From NCBI RefSeq assembly GCF_045063725.1, contig NZ_CP173695.1: a stretch of 64,000 nucleotides of DNA; one strand, written 5' to 3'. Positions within the stretch are counted from its first letter, which is position 1, and each line of letters begins with the position of its first letter. The notes below the pieces were generated by a model. That model saw only the letters and a list, made by a program, of their open reading frames with translations. It was not told where the DNA came from and searched no databases. The DNA is from Sellimonas catena (GTDB lineage: Bacteria > Bacillota > Clostridia > Lachnospirales > Lachnospiraceae). The position numbers and the translations under genes were made by a program. Positions 46,213 to 54,889 of the stretch are shown in pieces.

Positions 46213-47661
46213 ATGGAAGTACAAAATTTTAGAAAGCCTTTTATTCATTTATTTTCCTGTTCCACAGGATATTATTTGTATGATGTAAATACGGATTCAA
46301 TTTTAAAAATTAACAGTGATACGTATGATAAGCTAAAAATAGATGAAGGTGAGGCAGAAAATGAACAGATTCAAAAATTAAAAACTTGCGGATACTTAAA
46401 AAGTTCCCGTGTGCAGATCTCAGAACATCCAGCAACAAAACTTTTACCTTCACTTTATAAAAATCGTGTGGGAAATTTGACTCTGCAGGTTACACAACAG
46501 TGTAATTTAAGATGTGATTATTGTGTATATTCTGGAAAATATTATACGAGGACACACACGAATAAAAAAATGAGTTTTGAAACCGCAAAAAAGGGGATGG
46601 ACTTTATTTTATCACATTCGGATTCTTGTGAGGAGCTCCGAGTTGGATTTTACGGAGGAGAGCCGCTATTAGAATTTGATCTGATAAAAAAATGCGTAGA
46701 ATATTTGGAGGATAAGGTAAAAGATAAAGTAATTCATTTTCTTATTACAACTAATGGAACGTTACTAAAGGATGAAATCTTAAATTATCTTATCGAAAAA
46801 AAGTTTCGAATAACTATTAGTTTTGATGGTCCTAAAGAAATTCATGATAGATATAGAAGGTTTGCGGGAAGTGAAAAAGGAAGTTACGATATCGTTATGA
46901 AAAATGCTCGATATATAAAAGAGCATTATTGGGATTTCTTTATTTCTAATGTAGGATTTAATACAGTAATCAATCCAGAAGAAAGCTATGCGTGTATAGG
47001 AAACTATTTTAAGGGTGAAGAATTATTTCAGGATGTATATTTCACTTCTGGATTAGTCAGAGACGAGGGGAAAAAAGAAAAAACTACATCATCAGATCAA
47101 TTTGTTGAAGAATATAATTATGAGTATTTTAAACTGTTAATGAACAAATTGGGCAAAATAAAAAAAGAAAATACTTCTGTAATTTGTAGAGACCAAATTG
47201 AGTATTTAAAATTATTGCGTGGAGGAAAGCAACAAAATGAAAATATAGAGTTACCAGCAAAATGGCATCATGGCGGACCTTGTCTTCCAGGGATAAGAAG
47301 CTTATTTTTGACAGTAGAAGGAGATTTATATCCATGTGAAAAGGTTTGTGAAAATGTGGAGTTGGCAAAATTAGGAACGATCGATTCTGGAATAGATATT
47401 CAGAAAGCCACTAGAATCTTAAATATTGAAGATTTAACATCTGATCAGTGTAAAGGATGCTGGGCATATCGTTACTGTGATTTTTGTATACGGTATGCGG
47501 AAAAAGACAAAAACGAATTAAAGCAATGTTTATTACAGAATTGTTCAAACGTAAGAAAAAAGATTGAAAATATTTTTAAAGATTATTGTATATTACGTGA
47601 ACTGGGATATGATTTTGAAACAGAATCTTTGAGAAAGGGAAATCAAAATGAAAGAAGTTAA
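46213..47661 (+). CDS. Radical SAM/SPASM peptide maturase (CcpM-type)
   Basis: A 482-residue radical SAM enzyme. The cluster-binding motif CNLRCDYC (Cys97, Cys101, Cys104) is preceded by a RiPP-recognition-like N-terminal region of about 90 residues, and the C-terminal SPASM domain has many cysteines (GGPCLPGIRSLFLTVEGD, YPCEKVC, CKGCWAYRYCDFC). It resembles the cysteine-rich peptide maturase CcpM found with CLI_3235-class precursors, and the next genes are the partners expected for that system. It should install thioether or related crosslinks in the peptide encoded at 48649. GAGGTAAAGG precedes the ATG. It overlaps the next gene by 14 nt. Confidence 0.88.
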   Translation: MEVQNFRKPFIHLFSCSTGYYLYDVNTDSILKINSDTYDKLKIDEGEAENEQIQKLKTCGYLKSSRVQISEHPATKLLPSLYKNRVGNLTLQVTQQCNLRCDYCVYSGKYYTRTHTNKKMSFETAKKGMDFILSHSDSCEELRVGFYGGEPLLEFDLIKKCVEYLEDKVKDKVIHFLITTNGTLLKDEILNYLIEKKFRITISFDGPKEIHDRYRRFAGSEKGSYDIVMKNARYIKEHYWDFFISNVGFNTVINPEESYACIGNYFKGEELFQDVYFTSGLVRDEGKKEKTTSSDQFVEEYNYEYFKLLMNKLGKIKKENTSVICRDQIEYLKLLRGGKQQNENIELPAKWHHGGPCLPGIRSLFLTVEGDLYPCEKVCENVELAKLGTIDSGIDIQKATRILNIEDLTSDQCKGCWAYRYCDFCIRYAEKDKNELKQCLLQNCSNVRKKIENIFKDYCILRELGYDFETESLRKGNQNERS

Positions 47662-48343
47662 TAGAGAGCTGTTTGATATTGATACTTCGATAGTATATGT
47701 GATAGGACTTTCTGAAGTACTATATAATTTCCAATTGTTATTTGATTTAAAAAATTGTTTTGAGGAGAAAGGGTATAAAGCAGCATTATTTACTGATACA
47801 TTGACTAAAGATGAAATGGATGATGTATATAGTCTTCACGAATATTTAGATCCAGAAATATCATCTGAAAAATTAGTGATAGCGAATCGCTATATGAAAG
47901 AAATTGAAATAACCCATAATTATGATCTGTTTCTTGTTGGGATTGAAAAGGGAACCGTTTCATTTGGGAGAGAGATTTTAGAAGATATGGGGCTTACTGT
48001 GTATAGCATATCACGAATCCTTCATCCAGATTGTGTAGTGTTACAAATTTTTTGGGGAGATTATGAAAAAGAAGATATTAAAAAAATAGAACAAGAAACA
48101 GAACAAATATTAGGAGAGGAAATTGACTTTATTAATATAAGAAATAAAGCGGTAGATTTAAATGAATCTCTGAAAAAGAATGAAATTATTTCGTTTGAAA
48201 TTGAAAAAAAATTGGTTGATTCTACGATGAGAGGACTAAAAAATGAATGTATTTTTGCATTAGATAGTCAAAACGAAATCGAAAGATTAACAGAAGCAAT
48301 TATTACAAGACTGCAAAATTATGTGGAAATAGAGAGAGTATAA
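47648..48343 (+). CDS. Peptide maturation system protein (TIGR04066-like)
   Basis: A 231-residue soluble protein. No catalytic motif is obvious. Length, position between a CcpM-type maturase and an ACP-related gene, and features such as the early hydrophobic VYVIGLSEVLYNFQLL and GKEIL-like GREILEDMGLTVY block match my recollection of the TIGR04066 family of clostridial peptide maturation systems. The role is unknown; partner or accessory function in peptide modification is inferred from gene order. The start overlaps the maturase by 14 nt and the next gene begins 5 nt after its stop. Confidence 0.7.
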   Translation: MKEVNRELFDIDTSIVYVIGLSEVLYNFQLLFDLKNCFEEKGYKAALFTDTLTKDEMDDVYSLHEYLDPEISSEKLVIANRYMKEIEITHNYDLFLVGIEKGTVSFGREILEDMGLTVYSISRILHPDCVVLQIFWGDYEKEDIKKIEQETEQILGEEIDFINIRNKAVDLNESLKKNEIISFEIEKKLVDSTMRGLKNECIFALDSQNEIERLTEAIITRLQNYVEIERV

Positions 48344-48348
48344 AGAAA

Positions 48349-48606
48349 ATGAAAGAAAATATTAGTAATAAATTAAATGAGATTTTTCTTAAAAGAACAG
48401 GGATAAATTTCCAAAAACAGCCTCAATTAAAAGAGGAAAATTTGTTGGGGAAAAAATTGAGTATACCTCCAAGAGAGTTAGTTATGATTTGTGCTGATAT
48501 AGAAAGGGAGTTTAATATCTATATACCGGAAACAGATTATATAGATGGAAATGTAAAAAATTATGCAAAAATAGAACGGATGATACGTAGACTGTTAAAA
48601 TTCTAA
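48349..48606 (+). CDS. Acyl-carrier-related protein of the peptide system
   Basis: An 85-residue small acidic/helical protein resembling an acyl carrier protein: a helix, then a loop and VMICADIEREFNIYIPETD, a segment typical of ACP helix II-III. The Ser that carries phosphopantetheine in true ACPs (DSL) is not evident; the corresponding loop reads KKLSIPPRELV. This fits the acyl-carrier-related proteins seen in CLI_3235-type clusters, where a scaffold rather than acyl-transfer role is possible. It lies between the TIGR04066-like gene and the precursor peptide. Confidence 0.72.
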   Translation: MKENISNKLNEIFLKRTGINFQKQPQLKEENLLGKKLSIPPRELVMICADIEREFNIYIPETDYIDGNVKNYAKIERMIRRLLKF

Positions 48607-48648
48607 GAATTAACAGTAGATAGCTAAAATAAAAAGGAGGTGAAAAGT

Positions 48649-48786
48649 ATGGAAAAAAGATTAGGGAAAAAAGTATATCGTAAAATGCCAACGATGCAGG
48701 TTATGACAGGATGTTTGTGCATTACAGTATGCAATGATGCAGGAGTCGATATGGGTCAGTTGCTTTTTATCATGATTGCACCATAA
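48649..48786 (+). CDS. RiPP precursor peptide with three cysteines
   Basis: A 45-residue peptide with a strong ribosome site (AAAAAGGAGGTGAAAAGT). The leader is basic (MEKRLGKKVYRKMPTMQ); the start with a (R/K)LGKKV motif resembles CLI_3235-class precursors. The core region has GCLCITVCND (Cys22, Cys24, Cys28) and ends in a hydrophobic tail (MGQLLFIMIAP). It lies right after the maturation genes and before an ABC exporter, separated from the latter by a strong hairpin. It is the probable substrate of the radical SAM enzyme. Modification type and biological activity (bacteriocin or signal) are not known. Confidence 0.82.
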   Translation: MEKRLGKKVYRKMPTMQVMTGCLCITVCNDAGVDMGQLLFIMIAP

Positions 48787-48793
48787 GGCAAAA

Positions 48794-48829
48794 AGAAGAG
48801 GGGATTACAAATTTGTAATCTCCTCTTCT
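48794..48829 (+). promoter_or_regulatory. Hairpin between precursor and exporter
   Basis: AGAAGAGG-GGATTACAA pairs with TTGTAATC-TCCTCTTCT, a near-perfect 18-bp stem with no T tract. It is likely a transcript-stabilising or attenuating hairpin that keeps precursor mRNA more abundant than exporter mRNA. Confidence 0.7.
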
Positions 48830-48855
48830 ACACAAGGAGTAAAGGCATAGTATTT

Positions 48856-50529
48856 ATGAATACATTAAAAATTGATTTAAAAAGAATTATTTTTATGTGC
48901 AAGAAGTACCTCTTGTTACTTTTGGCATGCATAATTATAGAAAGCATCATAACCTATATTCAACCGTTTTTAGTAACAAAAATTACAGATGATGGAATTA
49001 TTAAAGGTAATTTTACAGTACTATTGTATTCTGTTATTTTATTTTTATTAGCTAAAGTCATAGGTGCCGGAAGTGGGGTACTGCGGTCATATGGATTTAT
49101 GAAAATACATAACAAGATGTTTGCTTTATTAAATGAAAAAATGTTTCAAAAATTATATCGGTGCCCTATGAGTTTCTATAAAGACAAAAATGGAATGGAG
49201 ATTATCAATGCGCTACAGACAGATATACAATATCTGTCTGCGATTTTTGATGAAATAGCAGCAGTTTCTGTAGGGGCAGTATTTCAAGTACTGGCAGGTG
49301 CGTTGGGTTTATCAGTTGTTAATAAAAATATGACAGTGCTTTTATTTGTAATGATTGGGGTCAAATATGGAATCGTCACTTTGTTTTCAAAAAGAAAAAG
49401 AGATATCCTAAGAGAAAACTTAATTGTAAATAATCAATTTATGTCTTGGTTAGAAGAACAAGTAAACGGAATGAGGGAAATGAAGTTATGGACGTTATAT
49501 AACTTTAAAAATAAAGAGCTAAGGAAGGTACGGAAGATTCTGCTTGATTCTTATCAAAAAAATGTTATGTGGGATCAAAAATATTCTTTCTGTGGAAATA
49601 TTCTAGACGCACTTGTAATAGGAATAATTTACCTAGTGGGAGGATATTTCGTAATACAAAGACAAATGACAGCTGGGAGTCTGTTAGCATTTGTTACATA
49701 TTGTGGAACTATCAATTCGTCTATTACATTATTGATTGATGTTAAGTATTATTTTGCGAAGATAAGACCTTCTGCGGATAGATTTTATACTTTTTTAAAT
49801 AGAGAAGAAGAACCTGCGCTCTTTACAAAAAGCGTAAATAACTATATGGATGAACAAGGAAAAACACCAATAATTGAATTTAAAGATGTGAAATTTTCAT
49901 ATGATAGACAAAAAAAAGTTATAGATGGTATATCATTTCAGATTTATGAAGGCGAAAAAGTCGCAATTATTGGAAAAAACGGAGCGGGTAAAACAACAAT
50001 TTTTAATTTGATTACAGGTATATGCCATCCGGATTCAGGAGTAATTAAAATAGAAGGTCAAGAAATCCAGAAAATTGGAGTAGAAACCATTAGAAATAAT
50101 ATTGCTGTAGTAAGCCAGAATCCTTTCTTTTATAATGCATCAGTTTGGGATAATATAGACTTAGGTAGAAAATATAGCAAAGAAGAGATTGTAAGGAGTT
50201 GCCGGAAAAGTGGTGCAGATGATTTTGTTTCTCAAATGAAGGAAGGATATGAAACCATCCTTGGAAACGGTGGACAGAAGTTGTCGGGAGGAGAAAGGCA
50301 GAAAATTGCTGTTTCAAGAGCATTATTAAAAAAAGCTAAGATTGTGCTTCTGGATGAGGCGACAACAGGATATGATATGGAGTCACGTAAAGTATCAATG
50401 AAAGAACTATTCCCAAATCAGACTGTAATTGTTGTAACACATCATCAAGAAGAATTGGAAGGTATGGACACGATATATAGACTGCATCAAGGAGAAATAG
50501 AAAAATTGAACAGAGGTGGGGGGAAATGA
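48856..50529 (+). CDS. ABC exporter, fused membrane and ATPase domains
   Basis: A 557-residue half-transporter of the MsbA/LmrA type. An N-terminal domain with six hydrophobic segments (about residues 10-320) is followed by an ATPase with Walker A (GKNGAGKTT), signature LSGGERQKIAVSRALL, Walker B (IVLLDEATTG) and H-loop (VTHHQEE). There is no N-terminal C39 peptidase domain, so leader removal must come from elsewhere. Position after the precursor peptide argues for export of the modified peptide. It overlaps the FtsX-type permease by 4 nt (ATGA). Confidence 0.9.
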   Translation: MNTLKIDLKRIIFMCKKYLLLLLACIIIESIITYIQPFLVTKITDDGIIKGNFTVLLYSVILFLLAKVIGAGSGVLRSYGFMKIHNKMFALLNEKMFQKLYRCPMSFYKDKNGMEIINALQTDIQYLSAIFDEIAAVSVGAVFQVLAGALGLSVVNKNMTVLLFVMIGVKYGIVTLFSKRKRDILRENLIVNNQFMSWLEEQVNGMREMKLWTLYNFKNKELRKVRKILLDSYQKNVMWDQKYSFCGNILDALVIGIIYLVGGYFVIQRQMTAGSLLAFVTYCGTINSSITLLIDVKYYFAKIRPSADRFYTFLNREEEPALFTKSVNNYMDEQGKTPIIEFKDVKFSYDRQKKVIDGISFQIYEGEKVAIIGKNGAGKTTIFNLITGICHPDSGVIKIEGQEIQKIGVETIRNNIAVVSQNPFFYNASVWDNIDLGRKYSKEEIVRSCRKSGADDFVSQMKEGYETILGNGGQKLSGGERQKIAVSRALLKKAKIVLLDEATTGYDMESRKVSMKELFPNQTVIVVTHHQEELEGMDTIYRLHQGEIEKLNRGGGK

Positions 50530-53162
50530 CGTTTCAGAAAAAAGAGAAACTGATTAAGCATATACAGATCGCCAGTGGGATTCTTACAATTCCGCCATTG
50601 TTTTTCATGAAATTTCGTGCCCCTGGGGAATCGCTTTACTGGTCGGGAATGATTATCAGGATGTTTAATGAAGAAGAGTTTCATCCGGAATATATAATTT
50701 TCATATTGGTTTCTCTTTATGTGTTCGCATCGGTCATTCGAACAACTTTTATTTTGCGTGGGAAAAAACAAGAGTGGTTAGAATATCTTCCTGCGATCAG
50801 TATGGTTTTGTATGGAGGGCTTCTTGCAGTACTTACTAATACTATGGATCTTACACTTTATGTCAATTTTCCATTATATTATATGGCAATTTCGGCAGTG
50901 GAATTTGTGAGTGTGAAATATCTGGAACAGCAGGAAGAAATCAATGAACGGTATGAGACGCTTAAGGAGGATGAACGAAAAGAAAGAGCCCATCGAAAGA
51001 AGGCAAATTATTTTCCGGGTAAATATCCAAAAGAATTTTATCAGGTTATTCGAAAGAATTTTCGTTATCGAGGAAAAAATCAGGTTATTTTTGTTATGGC
51101 AGCGATGCTGCTTGCAGCAATCTGTTACATTGTTTTTTCCATGTACCAAATGACAGATAAACTTTACGGAGGAAAGGAAGAGTCCGATTCTGCGTTGGCA
51201 AGTGTCATGTTTGGAGAGGGAATTCATGGACTTTTTCAGAGTCTGGCGTTGATCTTAGGAATTTTAAGCGTTTTGATGATGGTCATGGTCATTTCCTGGT
51301 ACATAAAGGAACAGAAGAAAGAATACCGGTTGATGGTTATTCTTGGTATCCGGAAAAATACAGCGTATCTTATTTTCCTTGTGGAATTTTTTATCAACAT
51401 TCTGATTGCGGCAATGATTGGAATTCCTGCCGGAGCTGTGGGAGCGGTTCTCATGAGAAGGGCATTTACAAAGAACTTTCATGGAAACGTAGATCTGCCG
51501 GGAGTGGTAAGTGCTCCGCAGATTTTCTTTGGCTTTTTGGTTTACCTTGTACTGATGCTTTTGGCGCTGGGATTTAATCAGGAGAATTTCATTGCACTTG
51601 GAAATTCGACTAATCTGACAGAAGAAAAGGCGAAGGAAAGAAGACCGAAAAGAAATCTGTTTTTACGTATCATGATTGGAATATTTCTCTATGTGCTTGG
51701 AATGGCATGGTTTTCCATTCGGGGATGGGCGGAAATGAAAGTGGTTTACTGTCTTCCGGTACTGGGAATCCTCTGCTTATTGATGGGAGGACTGGCGCTT
51801 TGGCTGCAAAAGCGAGAGCACAAGGCAGGATATTATCAGGGAATTTTCCGGTGGAATACATTTTATTACCGGTTCTGGAAAAATGTATGGCTGCTGTTCT
51901 ATCTCTCTGTTGCTCAATTTTTGCTTCTGGCAGTATTTTCCCCAGCGTTTATCAGTTCTATGATGAAGCAAAATGTAGAAGGTATGTATCCATATGACAT
52001 TGTATGCATGGCGTATGAGGCGGATATCCCTGATCTGGAAAAGATTGCAGGGGAAGCAGGGGCAGATATTATCGAGTACCCGATGGTAAGAATGACCTCT
52101 ATTTATGGAAGTGATAAAATTCCTTCGTGGGCGGGAGGAATTCGACCGGTTCAATGGCCGCAGGGACAGCATATTGCAATTTCTGAAACATCTTATAATC
52201 AGATGAGAGAGGTCATGGGAAAAGAGAGAAGAAATCTGGAGCTTTCAGGAGAGAAGATGCATGTGGTCTATCAGCAGGATCTTTCAGTCAAGACCAATAC
52301 GATTGACTGGGATACTACACGGATTGAAAAACATCTGCGTTTTGGACAGCCGCTTCAATATTATAATACAGCTGATTATCGGAATATCTTTCCGGAGAGA
52401 AATATTGTTAGTGAAGAGAGGGATAGCCTGATTGGGATTTTTCAGCAGGGGAAGCAGGAAAACCTGATTGTCCTGTCTGATGAATATTTTGAAAAGGCAT
52501 GGAATGAAATTTCTGCCTATAATCGAGAAAATTGGAATGTACGGGAATCTATTACAGATGAAGAGTGGAAGCTTTATACAGTATCTCATGCAGGAAATCT
52601 GACAGAAGGTCCGACAGTACTGCTTTGCATGAATATTCCGGATGGAAAAACAAAGCAGGTTACAGATCAGCTTGAGTATTTGAAAGAAAAGAATCGATTT
52701 GATCAACTTTGGGATCGTTCTATCCAACCATTTTATGAGAAGTCGCAAATGATTCAGAATACAGAGTCTGAAATCCTTCTTACCCGGACAGCGAATGGAT
52801 TTATCCTGCTGATTCTGATGATCATGGCAGTTTTTCAGTATTTTCTGTTTGTCAAGGAGGAGGAAAACAACTGGAAATGGGATAATGATTTTTTGGAAAA
52901 ACTGGGTATGAAGGAAAAGGACAGAATGAAGAAAGTTGTATTTCAACTCCGTTTCTTTATACTTTTTCCTGCAATTCAAGCACTAATCGGAGGCATTCTA
53001 TTTACCGCCCTGACATTAAAGACAAGATTGTTTACTGGAACAGAAATTATGCAGTTCAGTGGCATCATGGGAACCGTCTATAGTTTGTATGTATTGATCT
53101 GGTTTGTGATGTATGAAATTATGAAATGTGACGTCAAAAAACGGTTGATGAAGAAAAGATAA
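50526..53162 (+). CDS. FtsX-type permease without its own ATPase
   Basis: An 878-residue membrane protein. Three or four N-terminal hydrophobic segments (about residues 15-125) precede an FtsX-like core: segments near 180-205, 235-265, 285-320 and 340-365, a linker, segments near 390-430 and 450-480, a large outside domain (about 490-740) and three C-terminal segments. The middle resembles BceB/MacB-family permeases, which need a LolD-type ATPase, but none is encoded here. It is translationally coupled to the fused exporter. Base composition is nearer the host than the AT-rich genes before it. A self-protection role against the peptide is possible. Confidence 0.75.
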   Translation: MTFQKKEKLIKHIQIASGILTIPPLFFMKFRAPGESLYWSGMIIRMFNEEEFHPEYIIFILVSLYVFASVIRTTFILRGKKQEWLEYLPAISMVLYGGLLAVLTNTMDLTLYVNFPLYYMAISAVEFVSVKYLEQQEEINERYETLKEDERKERAHRKKANYFPGKYPKEFYQVIRKNFRYRGKNQVIFVMAAMLLAAICYIVFSMYQMTDKLYGGKEESDSALASVMFGEGIHGLFQSLALILGILSVLMMVMVISWYIKEQKKEYRLMVILGIRKNTAYLIFLVEFFINILIAAMIGIPAGAVGAVLMRRAFTKNFHGNVDLPGVVSAPQIFFGFLVYLVLMLLALGFNQENFIALGNSTNLTEEKAKERRPKRNLFLRIMIGIFLYVLGMAWFSIRGWAEMKVVYCLPVLGILCLLMGGLALWLQKREHKAGYYQGIFRWNTFYYRFWKNVWLLFYLSVAQFLLLAVFSPAFISSMMKQNVEGMYPYDIVCMAYEADIPDLEKIAGEAGADIIEYPMVRMTSIYGSDKIPSWAGGIRPVQWPQGQHIAISETSYNQMREVMGKERRNLELSGEKMHVVYQQDLSVKTNTIDWDTTRIEKHLRFGQPLQYYNTADYRNIFPERNIVSEERDSLIGIFQQGKQENLIVLSDEYFEKAWNEISAYNRENWNVRESITDEEWKLYTVSHAGNLTEGPTVLLCMNIPDGKTKQVTDQLEYLKEKNRFDQLWDRSIQPFYEKSQMIQNTESEILLTRTANGFILLILMIMAVFQYFLFVKEEENNWKWDNDFLEKLGMKEKDRMKKVVFQLRFFILFPAIQALIGGILFTALTLKTRLFTGTEIMQFSGIMGTVYSLYVLIWFVMYEIMKCDVKKRLMKKR

Positions 53163-53239
53163 AAAATGTCTTTTGACAATAAAATGGTTGAAAAGATTGT
53201 TCTTATTTGTAAAAATATTTTAGTCCTAGCTTGACACCA

Positions 53240-53536
53240 GCCAACTTTCTCGGCCTCGGATGGGCCGCGACCCCCGCAGGCCTGAAAGCCATGGAGGAGC
53301 TTGGAAAACTGAATCATGGAAGTACATCGGCCAGCAACGCCATGTGCAACTTCCTCATTCTGAATATCTCGTCCCTTCAGCTGATCCCGGTCAATGTTAT
53401 TGCCTTCCGTAGCCAGTACGGCAGCGTGGAGCCCACGGCAATCGTGGGAGCAGGGATTGTAGCGACGACGATCAGCACAGTGACGGCGATTATATTCTGT
53501 AAGATGATGGATCGTAAAAAGACCCGGAGAGCGTGA
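53240..53536 (+). pseudogene. spmA: 5'-truncated spmA copy (copy 2)
   Basis: The frame encodes the last about 98 residues of SpmA, starting abruptly in ANFLGLGWAATPAG and ending TVTAIIFCKMMDRKKTRRA. Base identity to 42299-42595 is high with mostly synonymous changes (for example CACCCGCAGGTCTAAA against CCCCCGCAGGCCTGAA). No start codon or ribosome site belongs to it. It marks the right end of the agr/RiPP block. Confidence 0.93.
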
Positions 53537-53556
53537 AGCTCTCCGGGATTTTTTTG
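53240..53556 (+). repeat. spmA 3'-end repeat, copy 2, with terminator
   Basis: Direct repeat of 42299-42614, including the hairpin CCCGGAGAGC/GCTCTCCGGG at about 53523-53548 and the T run. The homology starts at GCCAACTTTC, right after unrelated sequence. Its last about 97 bp (53460-53556) are repeated again as copy 3. Confidence 0.93.
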
Positions 53557-53581
53557 TGGACTGGTTAGAAATGAGGATTTG

Positions 53582-53590
53582 TGGTATAAT
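53582..53590 (+). promoter_or_regulatory. Extended -10 promoter of the HTH-nuclease module
   Basis: TGGTATAAT: TATAAT (53585-53590) with TGG directly before it. The -35 region (TGGTTA at 53562-53567) is weak. Confidence 0.55.
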
Positions 53591-53637
53591 AAATTGAGTT
53601 ATAAGTCAAATAATTGAGAAGAACAATGGAGAAAAAT

Positions 53638-53853
53638 ATGTTAAAGAACAATATCGAAATGGATATAAAGATGAGATGTATCGAGAAATCTACTACGCAG
53701 GCAAAGATTGCAGAGAATATCGGAACATCACCGTCATATGTGAATAAGATTATCCGCAGTAAAGAGCAGATCATGAATAAGACGTTTCTTGCTATGATGG
53801 AGGATCTTGGCTTTGACGTTGAACTGAATTATGTGGAGAGAAAGGAATCGTGA
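53638..53853 (+). CDS. Small HTH regulator
   Basis: A 71-residue protein with a compact helix-turn-helix (TTQAKIAENIGTSPSYVNKI, then a recognition-type helix end) and MEDLGFDVEL at the C-terminus. The start at 53638 has GGAG seven bases upstream; alternatives at 53614 (TTG) and 53626 are possible. It lies 43 nt before the DUF1016 nuclease gene, as its probable autoregulatory partner, in a module bounded by spmA repeats. Confidence 0.8.
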   Translation: MLKNNIEMDIKMRCIEKSTTQAKIAENIGTSPSYVNKIIRSKEQIMNKTFLAMMEDLGFDVELNYVERKES

Positions 53854-53896
53854 TTTATGTCAACAGTGTTGTCACAAATTTGAAAGGCGGGAAAAT

Positions 53897-54889
53897 ATGA
53901 GTAATGAGATTACAGTCGCAGGCAGCCTTATTCAGATTATCAGCCAGTCAAGACAAAATGCATTGAAAAAGGTTAATGAAGAATTGATTAATATGTATTG
54001 GAAGATTGGAGAACATCTGAGCACAGAATCCGAGAAGGCTTCGTTTGGCGATGCCTATATCGATACTGTGGCGGAAGAAATACAGAATGCTTTTCCTGGC
54101 ATAAAGGGGTTCAACAGACGTGGCTTATATCGGATGAAGAAATTTTATGAAACCTATAAGGACGATGAATTTGTGACAACACTGTTGACACAAATAAGCT
54201 GGTCAAATCATTTGGCTATTATTTCAAAAGCGAAAACAGTGGAAGAACGCCATTTTTATTTAGCCTTGTGTGTAAAAGAGAATTATTCAGCAAGAGAACT
54301 TTCACGTCAGATTGATAGCGGATACTATGAGAGATACATGCTGTCTCAGGAAAAGCTGTTGCCTGAACCGATAAAAGAGTTGAAGGAAAATCCGTTCCTG
54401 GATTCTTATGTAATAGAGTTTCTGGATCTTCCATCAAATTTTAAGGAAGCTGATCTGAGAAAGGGTCTTATCAGCAATATGAGGGACTTCATTTTGGAGG
54501 TTGGCAGAGACTTTACTTTTATAGATGATGAGGTCAGGGTGCAAGTGGGAGGAGAGGATTACAAAATTGATCTTTTATTCTTTCATCGCGGCTTACAGTG
54601 CTTAGTGGCTTTTGAACTAAAGATTGGCAGATTTAAGCCAGAATATATTTCCAAGATGGATTTCTATTTGGAGGCGCTTGATCGGCAGAAAAAAAAGAAA
54701 CATGAGAATCCAAGTGTGGGGATGATCCTTTGTGCATCAAAGGATGATGAAGTAGTTGAGTATGCAATGAGCAGAACATTATCTCCGATGATGGTCGCAG
54801 AATACCAGCTACAGTTGCCTGATAAGAGTGTGTTACAGAAGAAATTACAGGAATTGATCAATATGCCTTTGATGGAGGGTGAAGATTAG
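53897..54889 (+). CDS. PD-(D/E)XK nuclease, DUF1016/YhcG family
   Basis: A 330-residue protein. The N-terminal DUF1016 domain (about residues 1-150: SRQNALKKVNEELINMYWKIG, then FPGIKGFNRRGLYRMKKFYE) is followed by a restriction-endonuclease-like core with Asp225 (YKIDLLFFHRGL) and Glu240-x-Lys242 (FELKIG). Members occur in mobile and defence-type loci; the biological target is unknown. GGCGGGAAAAT precedes the ATG. The stop codon TAG (54887-54889) is the first three bases of spmA repeat copy 3, so the gene end was set by the insertion junction and may have lost or gained residues. Confidence 0.9.
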   Translation: MSNEITVAGSLIQIISQSRQNALKKVNEELINMYWKIGEHLSTESEKASFGDAYIDTVAEEIQNAFPGIKGFNRRGLYRMKKFYETYKDDEFVTTLLTQISWSNHLAIISKAKTVEERHFYLALCVKENYSARELSRQIDSGYYERYMLSQEKLLPEPIKELKENPFLDSYVIEFLDLPSNFKEADLRKGLISNMRDFILEVGRDFTFIDDEVRVQVGGEDYKIDLLFFHRGLQCLVAFELKIGRFKPEYISKMDFYLEALDRQKKKKHENPSVGMILCASKDDEVVEYAMSRTLSPMMVAEYQLQLPDKSVLQKKLQELINMPLMEGED

